7,233 nucleotides of DNA from Bacteroidia bacterium (GTDB lineage: Bacteria; Bacteroidota; Bacteroidia; NS11-12g; UBA955), in the NCBI GenBank assembly GCA_014376345.1, contig JACMRS010000343.1:1-7233 (forward strand), in the 5' to 3' direction. Position 1 is the first letter of the stretch, and every line of letters begins with the position of its first letter. The notes under the pieces are model-generated. The model was not told the DNA's origin. It saw only the letters and a program-made list of their open reading frames with translations, and did not search any database. The position numbers were made by a program, and so were the translations under genes. Shown piece after piece: positions 1 to 6,485 of the stretch.

Positions 1-1761
1 CCTGGTGGTGTAGGTAACGCATCAACCAATAAATTGTGGTTGTCTGCTACAAGTATCTCATATACAGACTCAGGTGTTACAGGTGCTACAAACAACCAGA
101 AGGTAACACAATGGTCTGATATTTCAGGAAATGGAAACAACGCTTACCAAAGTAATTCAGCTAACAAGCCAACCTATAGAACAGGACAGGCGAATAATAT
201 GCCCGCTCTTAAATTTACAGGAAATACTTTTATCGATGCACTTCCTTTAGGCATGAGTTCTACAAGCAGCATGACTTATTTCATAGTTTTCAGAGATACT
301 GCAGCAATTGGCGGTGGTGATAACGATGGCGCAGGTGATTACATTCTTGACAGGTACCCTGAAGCTAACAATCTTGCCAGTTTCAAAATATCTAACAGTG
401 GTAATTACTATTACCAGAAAAGAACTGACAATGGATCTTATTTAGGTGGACCAAAAACTACAACATCGGTAAATACTTCAACTAAATTTGTTCAATTTGG
501 CCGTAATTATGGTGTTAATTATACTTTATTTTATAACAATGCTTTGCAAGGTACTACTTCAGATGCTGATGGTGCTACAACGCCTCCGAACCTTAGAATT
601 GGAAGACACTCTGTTGTTACAAATGGTGGTATTAAAGGTTTTGTAAGTGAAGTGATTGCTTATAATAAAAACCTGAATGCTGCTGAACGTATTATTGTCG
701 GAAATTATCTTTCAGCTAAATTTGATATTGCAATCAGCTCAAATGATATTTATAAAATGGATGATGCTTCAAATGGCAATTATGATTTTGAAGTAGCTGG
801 TATCGGACAAGTTAATGCTTCAAACTTCAGTGACGATGCTAAAGGAACAGGTATTTTAAGAATCAACCACCCTTCTGACCTAAACGACAATGAGTTTTTA
901 TTCTTCGGACATAACAATGGTGTTGGTAAAGCAACTAATAAATCAGATGTACCTTCAGGAGTTGATGCAAGATTTGACCGTGTTTGGGCTGTTTCTCAGC
1001 AAGGTAATGTAGGAACAGTTGACGTAAGTTTTGACGTTGCTGCTCTTGGGCCAATCAGCTCATCAAACCTTGTTTTACTTATTGATACTGACAATGATGG
1101 CTCATTTGCTGATGAATCTGCTGTTTCCGGCGCTTCACCTTCAGGTGGAATGTATACTTTTACAGGTGTTTCAGGTTTAACTAACGGCAGACGCTTTACA
1201 TTAGGAACAGCAAACGCTACTCTTACACCACTTCCAGTAACATTTAATGATGTAAAAGCTAAATGTGTAAGCGGTGCTAATATCGTTACATGGTCTACTC
1301 TTACTGAAATCAATACTAATTATTTTGAAGTAGAACGCAGCAATGATGGTAAAGTTTTTGAAACTGCCGGCACAATTGATGCAGCAGGAAATTCTTCAAG
1401 ACTACAGAATTATACTTTTGTAGATGCTAACAACAAATTTGAAGTTGTAGTTTACAGAATTAAAGAAGTTGATTTTGATGGTAAATCAGAGCTTAGCGGA
1501 AACTTCAGATTGTCATGCAACAAGCCTGTAACAGCTAAAGCAGCAATTTCTCCTAATCCTGGTGCAGGTGTTTTTACACTTTCAAATGTTGAAGAAAATA
1601 CTGAAGTAACAGTAGTAAATGCATTGGGAGTTAGAATAATGAGTTTCACAAGTTCAGGATCAGCAGATTTTGATATGTCAGCACAGCCTGCAGGTATCTA
1701 TTTTGTAATGATGAACAATGCAAACGGAACTGCTTCACAGAAAATTACAGTTAGCAGATAA
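1..1761 (+). CDS. T9SS type A sorting domain protein with LamG-like module (5' truncated)
   Basis: This is the C-terminal part of a large secreted or surface protein; the frame is open from base 1, so the true start lies upstream (TTG at 34 is not a credible start). In-window residues about 10-240 look like a LamG/concanavalin-A-like jelly-roll module, with a WSDISGNGNNA motif near residue 38 and GFVSEVIAYNKNLNAAER near its end. Residues about 240-405 form an all-beta region with an Asp-rich, possibly calcium-binding stretch (DTDNDGSFAD). Residues about 408-510 resemble the Ig/FN3-like module that often precedes sorting signals in Bacteroidota (LPVTFNDVKAKC, then NYFEVERSNDGK). Residues about 515-586 are a T9SS type A sorting domain: SPNPGAG, a central beta region, PAGIYFVMM, and a terminal KITVSR. 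It is probably exported through the outer membrane by T9SS and anchored or released; its ligand is unknown. It ends at a strong terminator and looks unrelated to the B12 genes downstream. Confidence 0.9.
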   Translation, partial: PGGVGNASTNKLWLSATSISYTDSGVTGATNNQKVTQWSDISGNGNNAYQSNSANKPTYRTGQANNMPALKFTGNTFIDALPLGMSSTSSMTYFIVFRDTAAIGGGDNDGAGDYILDRYPEANNLASFKISNSGNYYYQKRTDNGSYLGGPKTTTSVNTSTKFVQFGRNYGVNYTLFYNNALQGTTSDADGATTPPNLRIGRHSVVTNGGIKGFVSEVIAYNKNLNAAERIIVGNYLSAKFDIAISSNDIYKMDDASNGNYDFEVAGIGQVNASNFSDDAKGTGILRINHPSDLNDNEFLFFGHNNGVGKATNKSDVPSGVDARFDRVWAVSQQGNVGTVDVSFDVAALGPISSSNLVLLIDTDNDGSFADESAVSGASPSGGMYTFTGVSGLTNGRRFTLGTANATLTPLPVTFNDVKAKCVSGANIVTWSTLTEINTNYFEVERSNDGKVFETAGTIDAAGNSSRLQNYTFVDANNKFEVVVYRIKEVDFDGKSELSGNFRLSCNKPVTAKAAISPNPGAGVFTLSNVEENTEVTVVNALGVRIMSFTSSGSADFDMSAQPAGIYFVMMNNANGTASQKITVSR

Positions 1762-1807
1762 TATTGCAACTACACGATAGTTATTTTTTATCTTTGTTTT
1801 TTACCCG

Positions 1808-1839
1808 AAGCTGCAGACAAATGTCTGCAGCTTTTTTTT
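1808..1839 (+). terminator. Rho-independent terminator of the T9SS-protein gene
   Basis: A perfect 12-base inverted repeat (AAGCTGCAGACA at 1808-1819, TGTCTGCAGCTT at 1822-1833) runs into eight T's at 1832-1839. It lies 47 nt after the stop codon of the upstream gene. The effective loop is about 4 nt once the innermost A-T pair opens. There is no T-run on the other side, so it acts on + strand transcripts only. It separates the T9SS gene from the B12-regulated operon. Confidence 0.93.
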
Positions 1840-2050
1840 GTTAGAATATTTTCTCCTGATTAAATTTATCAATACATTGTTTTTTTGCAGTTCGCACAGC
1901 TCATACTTTAGTCTGCTTTGTATGCATTTTTAGTTATCTTAGCATTATTCTTTTGATTTAGCATGATTTTGCTTTTCAGATGTAATACTTTATTTCTTTT
2001 CTTCCGCCTTTACCAGTTTTTAGGTTTTCTGAATAAAACTTCTTTTCTTT
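1840..2050. other. AT-rich intergenic gap with no supported gene
   Basis: This stretch between the terminator and the riboswitch is AT-rich and heavy in pyrimidines on the + strand. I see no credible coding frame, tRNA, or strong dyad in it. It should hold the promoter of the B12 operon, but only imperfect matches to the Bacteroidota -7 box (TAnnTTTG) are visible: TAAATTTA at 1861, TACTTTAG at 1904, TATCTTAG at 1935, TAGGTTTT at 2021 and TTTCTTTG at 2044. None combines a full box with a well-spaced upstream TTG, so I do not choose one. A short TTAGCAT motif occurs twice (about 1939 and 1957) with no evident role. Confidence 0.5.
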
Positions 2051-2282
2051 GCAGCGGAATTCAGGTTTTTAACGTGTATACGCACGGATAAAAATTAAAA
2101 GGGAATCATGTGTAATTCATGAACATTTCCCGATGCTGTAAGCCCCTTCCTTTAATTTATTAAAGGAAAACTTTTTGAAAATAAGTCACTGATGCGGTAG
2201 CGTCGGGAAGGCTTCAAAAAGGGGGTAAGTCAGAAGACCTGCCTGCAAATCCACAGTATTCAGAGCTTTCGGGATGAAAGGC
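2051..2282 (+). promoter_or_regulatory. Cobalamin riboswitch controlling the btuB-like operon
   Basis: The hallmark B12 box AAGTCAGAAGACCTGCCTGC is at 2227-2246. Upstream are the expected AAAAGGGAATC (about 2097-2107), GCTGTAAG (2135-2142) and CACTG...GGGAAGGC (about 2188-2212) elements, in the right order. Helices can be traced. GCAG 2051-2054 and CAGGT 2062-2066 pair with CTGC 2243-2246 and ACCTG 2237-2241 to close the aptamer. CGTG/CACG at 2073/2083 extends with TTTTTA/TAAAAA. CCCC 2143-2146 pairs with GGGG 2222-2225, and CTTTTTGAA 2171-2179 with TTCAAAAAG 2213-2221. Two further hairpins are a peripheral one at 2147-2168 and GATGC/GCGTC around a GGTA loop at 2191-2204. Loop bases TCCCG (2128-2132) match CGGGA (2270-2274) in the downstream hairpin 2265-2282, as in the L5-L13 kissing loop of this family. 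The CACTG/GGGAAGG peripheral domain suggests the large class I (adenosylcobalamin-type) form, which is inference. No T-run follows, so translational control is likely. Confidence 0.95.
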
Positions 2283-4253
2283 AATGAAGCATATCTTGAG
2301 AAATCAATATATTCTCTTTGTTCATTTCGTTGCTTTGTAAATTTTTATAAAGTGAAAGGAATCCTGACAATAACCGCTATGTTTTGCGCCACCGGCGCCT
2401 GGTGTCAGTCTGTGCCTGATTCTGCAATAGTTTTACCGGGAGCAGAAATTAAAATACAACGCGTTTCAGATTTCAATGCGGGTAACCGCACAGTAAAGTT
2501 AAGTTCCGGTGGATTTGGATCATTAACTAATTCTCTGACTGAAAACAATACTGTTTTTGTTAAACAATATGGTCCAGGACTTTTGTCAACTGCTTCTGTT
2601 CGCGGATTAAGCGCTAGTCAGGTTGCACTTTTATGGAATGGTATTAATATTCAAAGTACCATGCTCGGATTAACGGATTTTAGTTTGCTGCCTTCTTTTT
2701 TTACAGATAATGCATCAATCCAGTTTGGTGGCAGCAGCGCTGTTCATGGAAATGGTGCAATGGCAGGCGCTATCAGTTTAAATAACAGCAGAATAGTTCC
2801 AAATACATTGCAAGTAATTGGTCAGGCAGGTAGTTTTGGTTTAAATACACAAGGCATCAGAATGTCTTATGGTAAGGGGAAATTTTCCGGTCAAACCAGA
2901 GTTTTCAGATCTGATGCTGTAAATAATTACAGTTACCATGATTATTACAAAGCAGGTAATCCATTAATGAAACGCAATAATGCTGCTTTTATGCAAAACG
3001 GTTTCCTGCAGGAAGTTGAATTTGCTCCAGGTAAAAAAAGTTTGCTTTCCGGAAGGTTGTGGTACAATATGGCCGACCGCCAATTGCCTGCTCCATTGGG
3101 AAGTTCGGAAAATGCCAAAGAAAGACAGTATGATGATGCTACCAGAGCATTGTTGTCTTATAATTATAAAAGTAATAAAATTGAAATCAACGGCAGAACT
3201 GCTTTTCTGCAAGAAAAGATTAATTACTACAATAACAATCTGCCTACTTCTTACAGTATCGCGCGGTCATATATTTTTGAAGGTGATGTAAGTTATTCTA
3301 TCAATAATTCAAATTCAGTATTAATTGGAATCAATCAAACATTCAACACAGCAAAAAGCGATGGTTATTTAAATTGGGTACATCAGAATATCAGTTCTGC
3401 TTATGCAGGCTGGCGGTTTTCTCAAGGCAAAGACAAATTGCTGACTACCTTCATGTTAAGGCAAATCATATCTGGGAAAAACAGAAAGCCTTTAACCGGT
3501 TCTGCAGGCGCCGAATACCAGCTAACAAAGGTATTGCGATTGATAGGTAGTGTTGCCACATCATACAGAATGCCAACTCTCAATGATCTGTATTGGTCTG
3601 CAGGAGGCAATCCAAATCTTAAAGCAGAGTCGGGCTTTAAGCAGGAGGGTGGATTCAGAATTAAACTGAAAAGACTGAGTATTGAAACGCAGGTTTTCAG
3701 AAATGCAGTTCACAATTGGATTATCTGGCTCCCGTCTCAAAATTCGGGTATCTGGTCGCCGGTAAATATACGCGATGTTACTGCCATGGGAGTTGAAGAA
3801 ACAGTGAAATATAAACTGGAGTTTAAAAGGTTTTCATTAACCGCAGACGGCAGCTATGCTTATATCAGATCTATTAATAAAAGTGTTGAAAAAGGCAATG
3901 AAGCTATTGTAAACAAACAGCTTATTTATGTGCCTCAGCATATTGCATCTTTATGTATCGGAGCTGAAACTAAATCATGGAAGATTAAATTCTATAATAA
4001 TTATACCGGAAAACGATTTACTACAACTGACAATAAGTTTTTCCTGCCGTATTATTTCATCTGTGATGCTGAAGTTTCAAAGAAATTTTTAATTAAAACT
4101 GTCCTGTTTGAAAGCGCTTTCAGGGTGAATAATTATTTGAATAAGACTTATGAAATTATTGAACGCAGACCCATGCCCGGATTAAATTTTACCGTCTCTT
4201 TAAAGGCTGAAATCAAGTTCAAAACCAAACTTAACAAAAATAAAAATATATAA
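2274..4253 (+). CDS. btuB: BtuB-type TonB-dependent outer-membrane cobalamin receptor
   Basis: This is a TonB-dependent outer-membrane receptor that should import cobalamin/corrinoids into the periplasm using energy from TonB-ExbBD. Counting from ATG 2274 (659 aa), a hydrophobic signal segment spans residues about 28-44 with probable cleavage near AWC/QS. A possible TonB-box-like stretch is at about 50-59 (SAIVLPGAEI). The plug spans about 60-172, with SVRGL around R110, WNGINI at 121 and FGGSSAVHGNGAMAGAISL near 151-170. The rest is a 22-strand-type beta-barrel with the family motif GNPNLKAE near 452. The last strand ends in EIKF, followed by a basic Lys/Asn-rich tail. Family-typical length and the cobalamin riboswitch support BtuB over other substrates. 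The start is uncertain: ATG 2274 gives a 27-residue extension before the signal peptide, whereas GTG 2352 gives a standard signal peptide (VKGILTITAMFCATGAWC) behind an A/T-rich leader. Neither has a Shine-Dalgarno sequence. It is the first gene of an operon with the propeller lipoprotein 4 nt downstream. Confidence 0.93.
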   Translation: MKGNEAYLEKSIYSLCSFRCFVNFYKVKGILTITAMFCATGAWCQSVPDSAIVLPGAEIKIQRVSDFNAGNRTVKLSSGGFGSLTNSLTENNTVFVKQYGPGLLSTASVRGLSASQVALLWNGINIQSTMLGLTDFSLLPSFFTDNASIQFGGSSAVHGNGAMAGAISLNNSRIVPNTLQVIGQAGSFGLNTQGIRMSYGKGKFSGQTRVFRSDAVNNYSYHDYYKAGNPLMKRNNAAFMQNGFLQEVEFAPGKKSLLSGRLWYNMADRQLPAPLGSSENAKERQYDDATRALLSYNYKSNKIEINGRTAFLQEKINYYNNNLPTSYSIARSYIFEGDVSYSINNSNSVLIGINQTFNTAKSDGYLNWVHQNISSAYAGWRFSQGKDKLLTTFMLRQIISGKNRKPLTGSAGAEYQLTKVLRLIGSVATSYRMPTLNDLYWSAGGNPNLKAESGFKQEGGFRIKLKRLSIETQVFRNAVHNWIIWLPSQNSGIWSPVNIRDVTAMGVEETVKYKLEFKRFSLTADGSYAYIRSINKSVEKGNEAIVNKQLIYVPQHIASLCIGAETKSWKIKFYNNYTGKRFTTTDNKFFLPYYFICDAEVSKKFLIKTVLFESAFRVNNYLNKTYEIIERRPMPGLNFTVSLKAEIKFKTKLNKNKNI

Positions 4254-4257
4254 ATAA

Positions 4258-5277
4258 ATGAAAAGAATGATCAGATTAACAGCAGTTGCACTTATGATAG
4301 TGGCAACTATTTCTTCCTGTAAAAAACCAACTGATGAGATTGTTGAGGCAGAAGATTACAAAGGTGTTTATGTAATCAATGAAGGCGCATTTGGTAAAGG
4401 TAATGGTTCGATTGGCTTATATAAAACAGGCAACATTACTTATCAGGATGATGTAACAAAAAAACAAACCGGACTTCCATTGGGAGAAACAGTTCAGTCT
4501 GTAACAAAAATAAATGACAAATATTTTGTTGCTGTAACAGGCAGTTCTAAAGTAGATATATTTGGTAGCGACTGGAAATTCATTAGCAGTTTAAGCTTTC
4601 CATCACCAAGATATATTTTGTCTGTAAGTCCGACAAAAGCTTACGTTACGAATGTTTTTTATAACAATATCAGTATTATAGATCCTACAACAAATACTAT
4701 TTCAGCATCACAAATAGCAGTGCCAAGCGGAACAGATAAAATGGTTATGGATAGTTCTAAGGCATTTATTCTTTCAGGTTACGGTAAAAAGTTTGTGTAT
4801 GTGGTAACAACTGCTGATGACAAGCTTATTGATAGTATTGATGTTGGTTTAAACCCTGCAGGTATAGTTGTTGCAGGCGGTAAAATTTATGTATTAAACA
4901 CCGGTGATGCAACAAATTCTATTAAAGGCAGAATTTCAGTAATTGGTATTAATTCAAGAAAAGTTGAACGTTTTTATGAACTTGATGCAAGTTATTATGG
5001 AGGCGATCTTAAATATTATGGTGGTAATTTATATGCATCACTGGGTAATGATAAATTATATTTAATCCAACTAAACGCTACTTCTATGTCAACAAGCTTT
5101 ATTACTGCTCCGGGTAGTATTTATGGATTTAACATCAATACAAACGGTGATATTTACATTGCCGACGCCGGTGATTATGTAAATCAGGGGAAAGTTCATA
5201 TTTACTCTTCAGCAGGAGTTTTTCAAAAAACATTTACTGCCGGATTTGTTCCTAATGGTTTTTTCTTTAACGAATAA
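4258..5277 (+). CDS. btuG: BtuG-like surface beta-propeller lipoprotein (YVTN/DUF5074-type)
   Basis: This is a 339-residue lipoprotein predicted to bind cobalamin at the cell surface and pass it to the adjacent BtuB-type receptor. The signal peptide (residues 1-20) ends in the lipobox ISSC with the lipidated Cys at 21. The following KKPTDE, with acidic residues soon after the Cys, resembles Bacteroidota lipoprotein export signals. Residues about 35-339 are repetitive short beta-strand units of a propeller. They include YVINEGAFGKGNGSI (38-52), a YVTN motif (129-132), GGKIYVLN and NLYAS-type blade strands, and a closing IADAGDYVNQGKVHIY (301-316). In Bacteroides thetaiotaomicron such propellers (BtuG) pair with BtuB and bind cobalamin very tightly; the same pairing, gene order and riboswitch support that reading here. 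ATG 4258 lies 4 nt after the btuB stop, so the two are probably translationally coupled. The propeller lipoprotein call is firm; the B12-binding role is inferred from context and family resemblance. Confidence 0.85.
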   Translation: MKRMIRLTAVALMIVATISSCKKPTDEIVEAEDYKGVYVINEGAFGKGNGSIGLYKTGNITYQDDVTKKQTGLPLGETVQSVTKINDKYFVAVTGSSKVDIFGSDWKFISSLSFPSPRYILSVSPTKAYVTNVFYNNISIIDPTTNTISASQIAVPSGTDKMVMDSSKAFILSGYGKKFVYVVTTADDKLIDSIDVGLNPAGIVVAGGKIYVLNTGDATNSIKGRISVIGINSRKVERFYELDASYYGGDLKYYGGNLYASLGNDKLYLIQLNATSMSTSFITAPGSIYGFNINTNGDIYIADAGDYVNQGKVHIYSSAGVFQKTFTAGFVPNGFFFNE

Positions 5278-5288
5278 ATAATTTATTT

Positions 5289-5322
5289 GCAGCACTTTCA
5301 TCAACGGAAAGTGCTGCTTTTT
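5289..5322 (+). terminator. Intrinsic terminator/attenuator between btuG-like and btuF-like genes
   Basis: An 11-bp perfect stem (GCAGCACTTTC 5289-5299 with GAAAGTGCTGC 5307-5317) and a 7-nt loop are followed by five T's. It starts 11 nt after the btuG-like stop codon. The next start codon (ATG 5325) is only 7 nt beyond the stem, so the hairpin would also hinder ribosome access to that start. The T-run is short, so readthrough is plausible. No separate promoter is evident in the 47-nt gap, which suggests the hairpin lowers rather than abolishes downstream expression. Confidence 0.85.
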
Positions 5323-5324
5323 AT

Positions 5325-6446
5325 ATGAAATATTTCTTCATTATAATTATATTAACATTTGTCTCCTGCAATAGTAAAAGGGAAAATAAAGGCACGGCAT
5401 CAATACAATCCGGATCTTTAAAATACACAAAGTTCTTTTGCATTAAACAGTATAACGGGTACAAAGAAATTTTCTACCTGAACCCTGAAAATAGCAATGA
5501 TACAACGGGCAAAATCATCCTCGTTTCTGATAGTAATCTTTTCAAAAATGATAATAACGTAATACGTATTCCTGTGCGTTCAGTTATTGCATTATCTTCT
5601 GTCTTTATTGGGTTTTTGGATGATTTGGGAGAAACTAATTCTGTTAAAGGAATTGATAATATCAATTATATCTGCAACACTTTTTTAAGGAAGCAATTTG
5701 AAGAGGGAATTGTAAAAGAAACTGGTGAAGAAGGGCAACTTAATATGGAAAAGGTTGCTTTGATTAATCCGGATGTTTTATTCGGGAGTTTGTTTGGAAG
5801 CAGCGCAGAAAAAGAAGCTAAGAATCTCTCTAAATATGGTATTCCAATGGCTGTTTGTAACAATTATCTTGAACAAGATCCATTGGCGAGAGCTGAGTGG
5901 ATTAAGTTTTTTGCAGCTTTTTACAATAAAGAAGTTTTAGCAGACAGTCTTTTCAGTATTGTAGAACAGCAATATCTTGCAATTAAAGCACAAGCAACTA
6001 AAAATATTGTTCATCCTACTGTTATGACTGATGTGAAATTCGGTGATGCCTGGAATGTTCCGGGTGGTAGCAGTTATACTGCCAATCTCATTCAGGATGC
6101 CGGCGGGAAATATATTTTCATTAATAAAAATAAAAGCTACAATTATCCTTTAAGCATGGAAATATTGTTAAATGAAGCACTTGATTCAGATATCTGGATT
6201 AACTGTGGCAATTTTAAAACAATGGATGAAATAATGTTGTCAGATAAACGCTATACTTTCTTTAAGCCATACAAAGAAAAGCGCATTTTTAACTACATAA
6301 AACAATTAAATCATTATGGTGGTAACAGTTTTTGGGAATCTGCTCCCGGACATCCGGAGAAAGTGTTACACGACCTTTCAATAATTTTTAACGATAAAAA
6401 TAAGTCACAATCCGACAACCTTATTTATTATACTCACCTGAAATAA
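5325..6446 (+). CDS. btuF: BtuF-like ABC transporter substrate-binding lipoprotein
   Basis: This is a 373-residue cluster A-type (Fe-siderophore/B12 family, PF01497-like) substrate-binding protein, predicted to bind cobalamin in the periplasm and deliver it to an ABC importer. A very short signal (MKYFFIIIILTFVSC) has its lipidated Cys at 15, so it is membrane anchored, unlike the soluble E. coli BtuF. Residues about 30-80 form the N-terminal extension usual in Bacteroidota members (YTKFFCIKQYNGYKEIFYLNP). The binding domain follows: RIPVRSVIALSS (81-92), LDDLGETNSVKGID, LINPDVLFGS (about 146-155), a long connecting helix around 185-225, WNVPGGSSYTANLIQDAGG (243-261) and SDIWINCGN (about 287-295). 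It is longer than E. coli BtuF (about 266 aa) mainly because of the extension. It lies 47 nt behind the btuG-like gene, across a terminator-like hairpin. The family resemblance would also allow a heme or siderophore ligand; the riboswitch locus favours B12. No permease or ATPase gene follows. Confidence 0.85.
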   Translation: MKYFFIIIILTFVSCNSKRENKGTASIQSGSLKYTKFFCIKQYNGYKEIFYLNPENSNDTTGKIILVSDSNLFKNDNNVIRIPVRSVIALSSVFIGFLDDLGETNSVKGIDNINYICNTFLRKQFEEGIVKETGEEGQLNMEKVALINPDVLFGSLFGSSAEKEAKNLSKYGIPMAVCNNYLEQDPLARAEWIKFFAAFYNKEVLADSLFSIVEQQYLAIKAQATKNIVHPTVMTDVKFGDAWNVPGGSSYTANLIQDAGGKYIFINKNKSYNYPLSMEILLNEALDSDIWINCGNFKTMDEIMLSDKRYTFFKPYKEKRIFNYIKQLNHYGGNSFWESAPGHPEKVLHDLSIIFNDKNKSQSDNLIYYTHLK

Positions 6447-6458
6447 TATTTTATTGCT

Positions 6459-6466
6459 TAATTTTG
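6459..6466 (+). promoter_or_regulatory. Candidate Bacteroidota -7 promoter box for the YihY-family gene
   Basis: TAATTTTG is a full match to the Bacteroidota -7 consensus TAnnTTTG. It lies 12 nt after the btuF-like stop codon and 19 nt before the GTG start at 6486, giving a leader of roughly 10-15 nt. The upstream element is weak: only CTG at 6438-6440 stands where TTG would be expected (18-nt spacing). There is no terminator after the btuF-like gene, so readthrough from the B12 operon could also reach this gene. Confidence 0.4.
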
Positions 6467-6485
6467 AAGTCATATTTTACTGGCT

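Noticed and set aside
996..1313. Minus-strand open frame of about 105 codons inside the T9SS-protein gene.
   Set aside because: It lies wholly within a well-supported gene, has no recognisable protein features, and looks like a shadow frame, as do the one at 1452-1649 and the others on the minus strand.
1764..1796. Full -7 match TATCTTTG (1789-1796) with TTG at 1764-1766, 22-nt spacing, just before the terminator.
   Set aside because: A transcript would start around 1803 and run straight into the terminator at 1808-1839. The surroundings are T-rich, so a chance match is likely.
1939..1985. Two TTAGCAT copies with similar flanks, considered as an operator or repeat.
   Set aside because: The copies are short, imperfect and in AT-rich sequence; nothing distinguishes them from chance.
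2147..2168. Perfect 10-bp inverted repeat considered as a terminator.
   Set aside because: It has no following T-run and sits inside the riboswitch as a peripheral arm.
2980..3291. Plus-strand alternative frame of about 103 codons inside the btuB-like gene.
   Set aside because: It overlaps a strongly supported receptor barrel, and its Cys/Lys-rich product has no domain resemblance.
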